A model generated the notes under the pieces. That model was given only the letters and a program-made list of their open reading frames with translations, ran no database searches and was not told where the DNA came from. 33,719 bases of DNA from CAZTAR01 sp043813895. GTDB taxonomy: Bacteria > Planctomycetota > Phycisphaerae > UBA1845 > UTPLA1. Below, piece by piece: positions 1 to 8,257 of this stretch. The stretch is from contig JBDRKQ010000148.1 of assembly GCA_043813895.1 (NCBI GenBank), positions 1 through 33,719 on the forward strand, given 5' to 3'. Each line of letters opens with the position of its first letter. Positions within the stretch are counted from its first letter, which is position 1. A program made the translations under genes and the position numbers.

Positions 1-636
1 CTTGCGGTGTTGCGAGGCGTCTCGCTGACGATGAATGAAGGTGACGCGGTCGTCATCATGGGTCCGTCCGGCTCCGGAAAGAGCACGCTTCTCAACATCC
101 TCGGCACGCTCGAACCGCCGACCGAAGGCGGGCTTACCATCGACGGTCGCGATCCGTTCCGTCTGGCCGAACCGGAGCTGGCCGCGTTTCGCAATCGGCG
201 GATCGGATTCGTCTTCCAGGATCATCACCTGCTGCCACATTGCTCGGTGTTGGAGAATGTGTTGATGCCGACACTCGCGTGGGAGTCCGACGAAGCAGCC
301 GATGACCGTGTGGACCATGCCAAGCGATTGCTTGATCGGGTGGGGCTCTCGGATCGGCTCGACCATCGGCCGGCGGAATTGTCCGGCGGAGAACGCCAGC
401 GCGCCGCCGTCGCCCGAGCGCTGATCAACCGACCCGTACTCGTGCTGGCGGACGAGCCGACGGGCAACCTCGACCGCGCGACCGCTGGGAAGGTAGCGTC
501 GCTGATACGTGAATTGCACCTCGAAGAGAAGATGATGCTGGTAATCGTGACGCACAGCAGCGATCTCGCCGATCAGTACGAACGGCGATACGAATTGAAC
601 GGCGGAGAGCTGACCGGACCAGAGCCGCGACCGTAA
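1..636 (+). CDS. ABC transporter ATP-binding protein, LolD/MacB type (5' partial)
   Basis: This is the ATPase of a three-part export or lipoprotein-release type transporter; it hydrolyses ATP on the cytoplasmic face and drives the FtsX-type permease encoded next. The reading frame is open at base 1, so the start lies outside the window; 211 codons are visible. Seen, counting from the first codon: Walker A GPSGSGKST (about 21-29), Q-loop FQDHH (about 72-76), ABC signature LSGGERQR (about 127-134), Walker B VLVLADEPTGNLD (about 145-157) and H-loop VTHSSD. The DEPTGNLD form and the compact length fit the LolD/MacB/FtsE group. The next gene is a very large FtsX permease, so the two form one transporter. 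The substrate cannot be read from the sequence. Confidence 0.93.
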   Translation, partial: LAVLRGVSLTMNEGDAVVIMGPSGSGKSTLLNILGTLEPPTEGGLTIDGRDPFRLAEPELAAFRNRRIGFVFQDHHLLPHCSVLENVLMPTLAWESDEAADDRVDHAKRLLDRVGLSDRLDHRPAELSGGERQRAAVARALINRPVLVLADEPTGNLDRATAGKVASLIRELHLEEKMMLVIVTHSSDLADQYERRYELNGGELTGPEPRP

Positions 637-715
637 GGGAGTCGATTTCCGCTCATATGAAAGGGCCATCTCGGCGTGCGCGGACCGCTTGCTTACGCGC
701 GCGGCTCTGATTGGT

Positions 716-820
716 GGGTGCCATGCTCTCACGCGACGCAGTCGTGGGTAAGCATGTTGGAAGTTAGGAAACAACATGCCTACCCGTTCCGCTTGCGCGG
801 GACGCGAAGGCATGGCACCC
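716..820. repeat. nested foldback (palindromic) element, 105 bp
   Basis: The outer arms GGGTGCCATGC (716-726) and GCATGGCACCC (810-820) are perfect 11-bp inverted repeats. Inside them GCATGTTG (752-759) faces CAACATGC (772-779), with imperfect pairing continuing outwards (GTGGGTAA against CTACCCG). The element fills most of the 230-bp gap between the ATPase and the permease. It has no coding capacity of its own and resembles a small non-autonomous mobile or REP-like element. An ORF running across it is mostly palindrome and is not considered a gene. Confidence 0.6.
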
Positions 821-866
821 TGTATCCGTGTGTTAGTTTCCTCAAACTGCGGCCGGAGGCCGCGCT

Positions 867-3800
867 GTGCAACTTGGAACCTATCATCGCAACAGTCTGA
901 CGTATCACCGGTGGTCGAATCTCGCCGTGATGATGGGCGTCGCCGTGGCGGCCGCCGTGTTGATTGGTGCGCTATTGGTCGGCGACTCGATGCGCGGCAG
1001 CCTGCGCGAGACAGCCCTGCGCCGACTCGGCCCGGTGGACCACGCCCTTGTCGGCCAGCGTTTCTTCCGTGAGGCGATTGCGGAGGGACTCGCCTCGACG
1101 CCCGAGTTCCGATCTCGCTTCGGGCAGGCGTGCCCGGTCATGCTGATAACCGGCGGGATCAGCCATGCCGACACGGGTGCGCGGGTCAACAGCGTCAACG
1201 TGCTCGGCGTGGATGACCGGTTCTGGCTGCTGGACGATGAGAGGCGCAACGCCGGCAATTCCGATTCGGCGAAACGTGTCGTTGTTCTCAACGAACCGCT
1301 GGCTGAAGAGCTTGGCGCCAAGGTCGGTGACGACGTCCTGGTCCGTCTGCAGCGGCGGCGCCTCGTGCCTGCGGAGACGCTGCTCGGCCGGCCGGATGAC
1401 GTGGCCATGGCACTCAGATTGACTGTCGACAGGATCGTACCTGCCGCCGGCATGGGCGGATTCAGCATCCGCTCAAACCAGCGTTTTCCGCGTAATGCGT
1501 TTGTTCCGTTGCCGGCGCTCCAGCGAGCCACCCAACAGGACGGGCGGGTCAACGCGATTCTCGTGACGGGCAAGCCCGATGCCGAGAAGTATCCATCCGC
1601 CGAGCAGGACAACAGGCTTTTGCAAGGCTTCTTCAAGACTCTGGCCAACCCGGGCGACTTCGATCTTCGCCTCCGCCGCAACGATGCGCTTGGGTACGTG
1701 TCGCTTGAAACGGACCGCCTGCTGCTCGAACCGGCCGTCGAGCCGGAAGCATTCGAAGCCGCCCGGGCCGTCGGCGCCCCGGCAGTGCCCATCCTCACAT
1801 ACCTGGCCAACACCATCGCGCTGATGCCGGCTGAAAAGGGAGGAGACGGCGATCCTGCCAATCGAGGCAACGATGCGCCACCTGCCATTCCCTATTCGAC
1901 TGTAACAGCCATTGATCCGGAAGCCCTCCCCTCACCACACGCCCTGCGTCTGGCGAACGGCGAGCACGCTCCGACGTTGGATCGACGTGACATTCTGCTG
2001 AGCCGGTGGGCGGCGGACGATCTCCGTGCCGATGTCGGTGATCGCGTCGTGATGACCTTCTTTGTAACTCGTTCTTTTGGCCGGCTGGAGACGGTCGAAG
2101 CCGTCTTCGCCGTTCGCGGTATCGTTGCCATAGAAGGGTGGGCGGCAGATGCGGGTCTGACGCCTGAGTTCGAGGGGATCACAAACGTGCAACGTCTGTC
2201 GGACTGGGATCCGCCGTTTCCGATCGACATGAACCGCATTCGCGAGAAGGATGAGCAGTATTGGAGCCAGTATCGGGCGACACCGAAGGCGTTTGTGTCG
2301 CGGCAGGCCGGTCGCGAACTCTGGACCGAAGGGCACGCAGAACTCGGCCGGCTCACGTCGATTCGCATCACTGCGGCGCCCGGCACGAGCCTCGAAGAGA
2401 CCGCCAAGGCCTTCGAGGAGCAGCTTCGCCGCCGCCTCGATCCCGAGAAGGTCGGCCTCGTGTTTCAATCGGTCAGAGAGCAGGCAATCGCATCGAGCCG
2501 CGGCAGTACGGATTTCGGTGGTCTCTTCACCGCCATGAGCTTCTTCCTCATTGCGTCCGCGGGCCTGATCATCGCGATCATGTTTCGCCTCGGCGTCACG
2601 CAGCGGGCCGTGGAAATCGGCACGCTTCTCGCGCTCGGGTTTCGGCGACGGCGCGTGATGCGGATTCTTTTGCTCGAAGGGACGATCGTCGCCGCATTCG
2701 GCATCCTTGCGGGCAGCGCCGGTGCAATCGGATACGCTTGGCTCATGCTGGCGGGCTTGCGCTCGGCATCATGGTGGGCGGGTGCCGTCAACACGCCTTT
2801 CCTCGAGTTGCACACAACACCGCTTAGTTTCGCGATTGGTTCCGCGGTCGCCTTTATTGTGGCGATGATCGCAATCGCATGGGCAATCTGCGGCCTGACT
2901 CGCATCTCGGCCCGAGCGCTGCTGGCAGGCGAGATTCAATCCGGCCGCAGCGCGCCGTCGAACAAGGGACGCCGCATCGCCTCCGGGGCTACCGTTTTCT
3001 CTTTCCTCGCTGCCGGGGCCCTCATTGTTACGAGCGCCGCGACGGACGCGCTGCCCCGCACGGGCGCCTTCTTCGCAAGCGGCACGCTGATGCTCGTAGC
3101 GTCCGTGCTCGGCCTGTGGTTATGGCTTGCCCGTGAGCACCGTGAGCTGATACGCGAGCCGGGCACGACCGCGTTATTGAAACTCGGGATGCGCAACATG
3201 GGGCGAAACCGCGGTCGCACGCTCATGACAATCGCATTGATTGCGTCGGCCACATTCGTGATCGTCGCCGTCGGTGCGAATCGGCACGGGGCGCCCCGTC
3301 TGACCGACGACAAGCAGTCTCCCACAGGCGGCTTTGGGCTCATATGCGAGACGGCCGTCCCCTTGCACCGAGACCTCAACACAGTTGAAGGACGCGACGC
3401 ACTGGGGCTCGCGGACTCATCAGCGAACCTCCTGGCATCCACCACAGTCATGCCGTTCCGGCTGAAGCCGGGGGACGATGCAAGTTGCCTGAACCTGTTC
3501 CGGATCGACCGGCCTACGATACTCGGCGCGCCTCCGGCAATGATTGATCGCGGCGGTTTCAAGTTCGCGGCTTTGCTCGACGGGCATCAGGCGGAGAACG
3601 CGCAGAACCCCTGGCTGCTTCTGCGGCGACGATTCGACGACGGCGCGGTGCCGGCCATCGTTGACTTCAACACGGCCGTCTGGCTGCTGCATCTCGGGCT
3701 TGGCCAAGACTTCACCATCACAGATGAGGGCGGGCAAGCCGTCCAACTGCGGATCGTCGCGATGCTCGCAGGCTCCATACTGCAGGGCGAACTCATCGTT

Positions 3801-4361
3801 TCAGAGGCGGCTTTCGCAGAGATGTTCCCATCCGTCGAGGGGTATGCGTTCTTTCTGATCGACACGCCGGTTGAGAACGCGGGGCGACTGCAACATGCCC
3901 TGGAACATGACCTGAACCGATACGGTTTCGATGCGGCTTCGGCAGAAGATCGTTTGGTCGAGTACATGGCCGTCGAGAACACATACATATCCACCTTCCA
4001 GACGCTAGGCGGCCTGGGGCTTCTGTTGGGAACAATCGGGTTGGCGGCAGTGATGTTGCGAAATGTGACGGAACGCCGAAGCGAATTCGCCCTTCTCCGG
4101 TGCATCGGCTACCGGCAGTCCAGCCTATGCTGGATGGTCCTCTTCGAGAACGCCGCCCTGCTGGTGTTGGGCCTTGTTGCGGGAACGGTCTCGGCACTCC
4201 TGGCCGTCGCGCCGCACGCCGCGACAAGCCCGGGCGATATTCCCTGGGTCTCCCTCGCGGGAACGCTGCTCGCGGTCGCCCTCGTCGGCCTGGCCACCGG
4301 AACGGTCGCGGTCTTGTTCTCTCTCCGCACGCAGGTCCTTTCATCTCTCCGCGCAGAGTAG
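867..4361 (+). CDS. giant FtsX-family ABC transporter permease
   Basis: This is an integral membrane permease of 1164 residues, the partner of the upstream ATPase. The start is GTG at 867, chosen because GGAGG lies at 855-859 with 7-bp spacing. Seen: an N-terminal membrane segment (about residues 18-40), a long extracytoplasmic region, a first FtsX block (about 555-690) with SFFLIASAGLIIAIMFRLG and the coupling segment GTLLALGFRRRRVMRILLLEG, further membrane helices (about 740-830), a second extracytoplasmic stretch, and a second FtsX block (about 1040-1150) with FALLRCIGYRQSSL. Standard LolC/MacB permeases are 400-650 residues, so this looks like a fused or duplicated permease that could supply both halves of the membrane domain. 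The two genes are separated by a foldback element. Confidence 0.9.
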   Translation: MQLGTYHRNSLTYHRWSNLAVMMGVAVAAAVLIGALLVGDSMRGSLRETALRRLGPVDHALVGQRFFREAIAEGLASTPEFRSRFGQACPVMLITGGISHADTGARVNSVNVLGVDDRFWLLDDERRNAGNSDSAKRVVVLNEPLAEELGAKVGDDVLVRLQRRRLVPAETLLGRPDDVAMALRLTVDRIVPAAGMGGFSIRSNQRFPRNAFVPLPALQRATQQDGRVNAILVTGKPDAEKYPSAEQDNRLLQGFFKTLANPGDFDLRLRRNDALGYVSLETDRLLLEPAVEPEAFEAARAVGAPAVPILTYLANTIALMPAEKGGDGDPANRGNDAPPAIPYSTVTAIDPEALPSPHALRLANGEHAPTLDRRDILLSRWAADDLRADVGDRVVMTFFVTRSFGRLETVEAVFAVRGIVAIEGWAADAGLTPEFEGITNVQRLSDWDPPFPIDMNRIREKDEQYWSQYRATPKAFVSRQAGRELWTEGHAELGRLTSIRITAAPGTSLEETAKAFEEQLRRRLDPEKVGLVFQSVREQAIASSRGSTDFGGLFTAMSFFLIASAGLIIAIMFRLGVTQRAVEIGTLLALGFRRRRVMRILLLEGTIVAAFGILAGSAGAIGYAWLMLAGLRSASWWAGAVNTPFLELHTTPLSFAIGSAVAFIVAMIAIAWAICGLTRISARALLAGEIQSGRSAPSNKGRRIASGATVFSFLAAGALIVTSAATDALPRTGAFFASGTLMLVASVLGLWLWLAREHRELIREPGTTALLKLGMRNMGRNRGRTLMTIALIASATFVIVAVGANRHGAPRLTDDKQSPTGGFGLICETAVPLHRDLNTVEGRDALGLADSSANLLASTTVMPFRLKPGDDASCLNLFRIDRPTILGAPPAMIDRGGFKFAALLDGHQAENAQNPWLLLRRRFDDGAVPAIVDFNTAVWLLHLGLGQDFTITDEGGQAVQLRIVAMLAGSILQGELIVSEAAFAEMFPSVEGYAFFLIDTPVENAGRLQHALEHDLNRYGFDAASAEDRLVEYMAVENTYISTFQTLGGLGLLLGTIGLAAVMLRNVTERRSEFALLRCIGYRQSSLCWMVLFENAALLVLGLVAGTVSALLAVAPHAATSPGDIPWVSLAGTLLAVALVGLATGTVAVLFSLRTQVLSSLRAE

Positions 4362-4407
4362 CCGCAGGGGGCGCATCAGGATTTCACCCTTGCTTGCGCT
4401 TCGGGCT

Positions 4408-4504
4408 GGTGTAGGGAGGCGTCGGTCACGGTTCGGATCGGTGTAGGGAGACGTCGGCCACAGGGGGCCGACGCTACGTTCGAAGTCCGACACGGGGGTC
4501 GGAC
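4408..4504. repeat. short direct repeats with two hairpin units
   Basis: The gap of about 165 bp after the permease holds a near-direct repeat, GGTGTAGGGAGGCGTCGGTC at 4408 and GGTGTAGGGAGACGTCGGCC at 4440. It also holds two hairpins with the same layout: GTCGGCC (4453-4459) with GGCCGAC (4466-4472), and GTCCGAC (4485-4491) with GTCGGAC (4498-4504). Each hairpin is followed by GCTAC. No T-run follows, so this is more like a REP-type cluster than a terminator, although it lies between the convergent permease and MotA-like genes. Confidence 0.55.
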
Positions 4505-4527
4505 GCTACCGGCACTTGTAGACTTGT

Positions 4528-5274
4528 TCAGAACGAAGGGGCCAGGCTCAGCATCAGGATGCCGAAGCAGACCATTGCGGTCAGAACGCCGGCGATTGTC
4601 GTGATGCCGGCAACGCCTGCGCCGCGCCGGGCGAGATGTCCAACGCTTCCCGGACCGTTATGGCGCCGACCGATATGCGCGGCCAGCGCGATGCAGATCA
4701 CCGCAACGAAGACGCCATACAACTGAGTCAAGAGGGCGACCGCCATTCCGCCGCCGATCCGACTGGGGTCCTCCATCCAGGTGAGCAGCACGATCATGCC
4801 GACCATGGTCCCGAGAAAGCCGCTGGCCAGTGCGAACGCGCCCCAGAGCTGCCAGAAGCCAACGGCCTCTTCCGCCGCCTTTCCCGGCGTCGGCTTTCGG
4901 AACACCCACCAACATGCATCGATCACCCCGGCCCAACCGTAGACGGCGATCATGATCGCCAGCGGCGCAATCAACACGAGCAACGCCGATGGCACGTCGA
5001 AGAACGCGCCGGCGACATCCCCGCCGGTCCCCATCTGAAGCGCGCATCCCCACACGGCCAGGAAGCCGACAACGCCCACGATCACGGAAACCACATTGCG
5101 ATGACGGTGCATCCCCGTGGGTGTCTCGCCGCCCTCGCAGGCAAGCTTGATATCGGTCGCGGGACTGTGGTAGCTATTCGGGCTGACCAAATCGCAGGCT
5201 TGGTCGCGCCGGTCGGGCGCACGTTCGCTCTGGTCGCAAGCAGTACCCGTATGGGAAGTACTGGAATCTCGCAT
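4528..5274 (-). CDS. MotA/TolQ/ExbB-like inner-membrane protein
   Basis: A protein of about 248 residues with five predicted membrane helices. The stretch SGFLGTMVGMIVLL followed by GGGMAVALLTQLYGVF resembles the pore-forming part of the MotA/TolQ/ExbB proton-channel family. The start is uncertain. ATG at 5274 has AGGGGG about 8 bp upstream and is used here; ATG at 5322 and 5292 extend it, and ATG at 5112 would begin directly before the first helix. The 50-odd residues before that helix are hydrophilic and unlike a signal peptide. No MotB/ExbD/TolR partner lies alongside, which is unusual for this family. Its role (flagellar, TonB-like or other) cannot be settled; family membership is likely, function is not known. 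Confidence 0.7.
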   Translation of the reverse strand: MRDSSTSHTGTACDQSERAPDRRDQACDLVSPNSYHSPATDIKLACEGGETPTGMHRHRNVVSVIVGVVGFLAVWGCALQMGTGGDVAGAFFDVPSALLVLIAPLAIMIAVYGWAGVIDACWWVFRKPTPGKAAEEAVGFWQLWGAFALASGFLGTMVGMIVLLTWMEDPSRIGGGMAVALLTQLYGVFVAVICIALAAHIGRRHNGPGSVGHLARRGAGVAGITTIAGVLTAMVCFGILMLSLAPSF

Positions 5275-5420
5275 CTTTCCGGCCCCCTTCATCACTCCGT
5301 TCCGCGCTGACCGTGTTGCCATCGGCTCTTGATGGTATGGGGATTAGATTCGCGCAACGAGGAATGGCTGTGTAGTGTGGGCTTGCCGGGAGGGGCGAGA
5401 AAGGTTCGGTTTGCGGCGCG

Positions 5421-7079
5421 TCAGGACCGGATCGGCTCAAAGCCCAACTCGATCTCGGCGGCAGTCCTTCGGAGCATGCTGTGTCCGCGAAACCGCGCGT
5501 CATCGGTGTGTGGAAAGTCGTCGCGAAAATGCGTACCGCGCGACTCCTCACGCTTCAAGGCCGCCAGGGCAAGGCAGCGGGCCGCGGCCAACATGTTCTG
5601 CAACTCCCAGCCGGTGCGATCGGTCAGGACCTTGTCCATGACGTAGCTGCCCCAGAAGTCGAGGATTTCGACGGTCTCGAGGAGTCGATCCCGCGTGCGG
5701 TCAATCCCCAGATTGCGCCAACACAGGGCACTGAGACTCCTCCGTACATCATCCAGGTCCAGTCGCGTTCGCGGACTGTGTGCGAGGGCATGCCTCAATG
5801 ACCTGGGGCCGACTGAGGCCCGCCTGTCTCGGGCGAGGGACGCCGCAAGCTGACCGGCGCGCTTGCCGAATACCATGCCCTCCAAAAGCGAGTTGCTGGC
5901 AAGGCGGTTGGCGCCGTGTACGCCGGTGGAGGCGACTTCACCGCAAGCGAGCAGGCCCGGAATGGAGGATCGGCCGTCTGCATCAACGAGTACGCCGCCG
6001 ATCATGTAGTGCGCGGCGGGGCGAACCGGAATCAGTTGCCTCGTCACGTCGATGTCGAAATCCCGGCATAAAGCTGTAATCGTGGGGAAACGCTCCGCGA
6101 AAGCGCCCGGCCGAAAGTGGCGAACGTCCAGATAAACGCAAGTCGCTGAAGTGGCGGCAATATGTCGGCGGATCGCGCGGCTGACGATGTCTCTCGGCGC
6201 GAGTTCGCCGTCCGGATGGTAGTCGGACATGAAGCGGTTGCCGTCCTTGTCGACGAGGCGGCCCCCTTCGCCGCGCACAGCTTCACTGATCAAGGCCCGG
6301 GCGGCGCCCGCGATATAAAGGGCCGTGGGGTGAAACTGGAAGAACTCCATGTCGCGCAATACGGCCCCCGCGCGGAAGGCTGCGGCGTGACCATCCGCCG
6401 TGGCGCTGGGTGCGTTGGTTGTCTCACGGTAAAGGCAGCCCGCCCCGCCGGCGGCCAGAACAGTCTGACCGGCCCAGATGATCTGGTGACCGTACTTCTC
6501 ATGGTGCGTGATTGCCGCGATGCACCGTCCGTCCTCGACAACCAGGTCGATCACGAAGCAATTGTCGAAGACACGGATTCTGTCCGATGCTCCCACACGT
6601 CGCGCGAGCGTGTTGCTGATCTCACGCCCGGTGGCGTCGCCGCGGGCGTGGACCACCCGCCTCGCGGAATGCCCTCCCTCCATGCCGAGTGCGACGACAC
6701 CGTTTTCCTGATCGATCGCTGCGCCCCAGGTGAGAAGGTCCTCCAAACATCGCGGCGCCTCGCGTGCCATGGTCTCGACGACGTCACGACTTCCCAACCC
6801 GCAGCCGACGTGCAACGTGTCGGCGACATGTGCATCAAAGGAGTCGGCCGCATCGGTGACAACCGCAACGCCGCCCTGGGCGTATGCGGTGTTGCAGTCC
6901 CGCACGCCGTCCTTGGTCACGACGATCACGTCCGCCTCGCCCGCGGCTTCGATCGCGGCTCGCATGCCCGCGACCCCCGCTCCGATCACGAGGACGTCCG
7001 TAAACACCTGCCCGAGACGGTTCGTGTCGAAATCCAACAGATAGCGTCTACTTGTGAATGAATCGGTCATCACCGTCAT
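5421..7079 (-). CDS. nadB: L-aspartate oxidase
   Basis: NadB is a soluble FAD enzyme that oxidises L-aspartate to iminoaspartate, the first step of bacterial NAD synthesis; NadA then condenses the product. Seen: FAD-binding GAGVAGMRAAIEAA near the N terminus, TAYAQGGVAVV, the active-site region EGGHSARRVVHARGDATG, QFHPTAL, RGEGGRLVDKDGNRFM, and a strongly typical C-terminal flavin loop (HYMIGGVLVD then GEVASTGVHGANRLASNSLL). The length (about 552 residues) is normal. The start is ambiguous between ATG at 7112, 7079 and 7070; none has a clear ribosome site, and family alignments begin near 7079/7070. The fumarate reductase/succinate dehydrogenase flavoprotein family is related, but the loop pattern and length favour NadB. 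No nadA or nadC is adjacent. Confidence 0.93.
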   Translation of the reverse strand: MTVMTDSFTSRRYLLDFDTNRLGQVFTDVLVIGAGVAGMRAAIEAAGEADVIVVTKDGVRDCNTAYAQGGVAVVTDAADSFDAHVADTLHVGCGLGSRDVVETMAREAPRCLEDLLTWGAAIDQENGVVALGMEGGHSARRVVHARGDATGREISNTLARRVGASDRIRVFDNCFVIDLVVEDGRCIAAITHHEKYGHQIIWAGQTVLAAGGAGCLYRETTNAPSATADGHAAAFRAGAVLRDMEFFQFHPTALYIAGAARALISEAVRGEGGRLVDKDGNRFMSDYHPDGELAPRDIVSRAIRRHIAATSATCVYLDVRHFRPGAFAERFPTITALCRDFDIDVTRQLIPVRPAAHYMIGGVLVDADGRSSIPGLLACGEVASTGVHGANRLASNSLLEGMVFGKRAGQLAASLARDRRASVGPRSLRHALAHSPRTRLDLDDVRRSLSALCWRNLGIDRTRDRLLETVEILDFWGSYVMDKVLTDRTGWELQNMLAAARCLALAALKREESRGTHFRDDFPHTDDARFRGHSMLRRTAAEIELGFEPIRS

Positions 7080-7196
7080 TCTAGCCACGGGGCGCCTCGG
7101 TTGCGAGTTCATCGCGAGACAAGCAATGAGGGCCGAGAGAGAATTCTCGGCCCGGCGATCATCGTCGCGGCTCTTATGAAACGCGGCACTGGTGCA

Positions 7197-7748
7197 TCAC
7201 TTGACGTGCAATCTGGCCGCGAAGGCCACATCGAGTTTCACGACGCGAGGCTTGGCAGTGGGAAGAGCGGTGTTGAATCGATAGAACTCGCCCGTAATCG
7301 CGCCGTTGACCTCGTCGTCTGTCAGTTCGCGTACACGAAGCACGACGAACTTGGGCTGGTATGCGGTCGTGCGGGCGAAGATTCCGTTGCCGTGAACGTT
7401 CAAGAATCTCGCGCCGCCAAAACGGATGTCCCTGCCCTTCAGTTGTTCGTCGGGCGCCATTCGTTCCAAGGAACCGAAGAGCATGCGCGCACTGCCCGAC
7501 ACGGAATCCGTCGAGAAGAGTGTCACGCCGACTCGATCAGGCTGTGCGCGATCTCTCTGAATCACGAATTGAAGATTGGGGATGGTCAGCCGCTGATCTC
7601 CGCGCACTTGGGCTGCGTGCTTAAAATCGATTTCTCGCACAGGCTGGTCGAGATTCTGCGGAGCGGGCGGTGGCGCTTCCTCCTTGCAGCCGGCGGCAAG
7701 CAGGATGACCGCGAAAGAAACGGTCAGGTTGTGTGTTGTTCGGCTCAT
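7197..7748 (-). CDS. putative lipoprotein of unknown function
   Basis: From ATG at 7748 the protein has about 183 residues and a type II signal peptide: a short polar start, the hydrophobic run LTVSFAVILLAAG, then a lipobox LLAAGC. After the Cys come acidic and proline-rich residues, as is common for exported lipoproteins. TTG at 7769 is an alternative start. The mature part (for example LFSTDSVSGSARMLFG and FARTTAYQPKFVVLRVREL) matches no family I recognise. It lies 25 bp downstream of a possible small Cys-rich gene on the same strand. It is predicted to be membrane-anchored outside the cytoplasm. Confidence 0.75.
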   Translation of the reverse strand: MSRTTHNLTVSFAVILLAAGCKEEAPPPAPQNLDQPVREIDFKHAAQVRGDQRLTIPNLQFVIQRDRAQPDRVGVTLFSTDSVSGSARMLFGSLERMAPDEQLKGRDIRFGGARFLNVHGNGIFARTTAYQPKFVVLRVRELTDDEVNGAITGEFYRFNTALPTAKPRVVKLDVAFAARLHVK

Positions 7749-7773
7749 CGTCGCATCTCGTTGCGACAAGCGA

Positions 7774-7929
7774 TCACCGCCCTTCTTGCGGTTCCTTAAT
7801 CATCGCACAGTTATCGCAGCGTTGGCAACCGGAAGCCTTGCACACGGGGCTGATCAGAGGACAGGCAGGCCTGAACGAGCGCGTGGCGCCTGTGGTTCCG
7901 ATAAACATGCACAGTAAAAGAGGCTGCAT
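7774..7929 (-). CDS. possible 51-residue Cys-rich small protein
   Basis: ATG at 7929 opens a 51-codon frame ending just upstream of the lipoprotein gene. It has a short hydrophobic start (MQPLLLCMFIG) and then CPLISPVCKASGCQRCDNC, with cysteines spaced like a metal- or cluster-binding knuckle. The in-frame extension upstream to 8370 looks like non-coding shadow, so only the last 51 codons are proposed. The ribosome site is weak, and the start overlaps the left edge of the candidate plus-strand RNA. I do not recognise the family. The call rests on the non-random Cys spacing and the position next to a co-directional gene. Confidence 0.4.
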   Translation of the reverse strand: MQPLLLCMFIGTTGATRSFRPACPLISPVCKASGCQRCDNCAMIKEPQEGR

Positions 7930-8075
7930 TGTTTCATGCGAAAGCGAAGCAGAGGGACTCAACTCTCGTCCTCTGCTTGCCGATAGAAGGTGCGAGGCTG
8001 TGGGTCTCCCGCTGTTAGGCGGGACAGCCTGGCTTGGAGGGTCCGAGTAACGGCGAGCTCGGATCCTCTTTTTTT
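7916..8075 (+). ncRNA. candidate structured small RNA ending in an intrinsic terminator
   Basis: Three strong stems follow one another on the plus strand in a stretch without a convincing gene. Stem 1 is AAGCAGAGG...CCTCTGCTT (7947-7978). Stem 2 is GGCTGT...ACAGCC (7996-8029) enclosing CCCGC/GCGGG. Stem 3 is the terminator at 8037-8075. In addition AAAAGAGG at 7916-7923 can pair with CCTCTTTT at the terminator end, so the RNA ends could close on each other. No conserved SRP, tmRNA, RNase P or 6S core was recognised. The left boundary and the promoter are unknown. The same bases read in reverse would be the leader of the small Cys-rich gene and lipoprotein, so a minus-strand leader element is the alternative. 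Confidence 0.4.
8037..8075 (+). terminator. Rho-independent terminator
   Basis: GAGGGTCCGAG (8037-8047) pairs with CTCGGATCCTC (8058-8068) over 11 bp with one G-T pair, the loop is 9 nt, and the 3' arm runs directly into seven T residues (8069-8075). This is a textbook intrinsic terminator for rightward transcription, yet no annotated plus-strand gene lies to its left. It is the main reason for proposing a small RNA here. Confidence 0.75.
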
Positions 8076-8257
8076 GCGCGCTGCGCATGCGCCTGCCGCG
8101 CGACAATTGCGCCCCCTCGGGACTCGGCAACCACTCACTTTCAGGTAGAGCCACATCGCGATCGGCGGCATTTGCGCGGGTCCGGCAGGCATTGCCGGTT
8201 TCTCTCGAACCTCGCGTGATAGCCTCGGCCTCGACTGGAAGGACACGGGTCGCGCGT

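Noticed and set aside
676..900. Plus-strand ORF of 74 codons before the permease
   Set aside because: It consists mostly of the palindromic foldback element and overlaps the permease start; there are no protein features.
905..1888. Long minus-strand ORF inside the permease gene
   Set aside because: Arg/Ser-rich shadow of the clear plus-strand permease frame, as is usual in GC-rich coding DNA.
4636..5310. Plus-strand ORF opposite the MotA-like gene
   Set aside because: His/Asp/Arg-rich antisense shadow; the minus frame has membrane helices and a family motif.
6162..7061. Plus-strand ORF of 299 codons opposite nadB
   Set aside because: Antisense shadow of a well-conserved enzyme.
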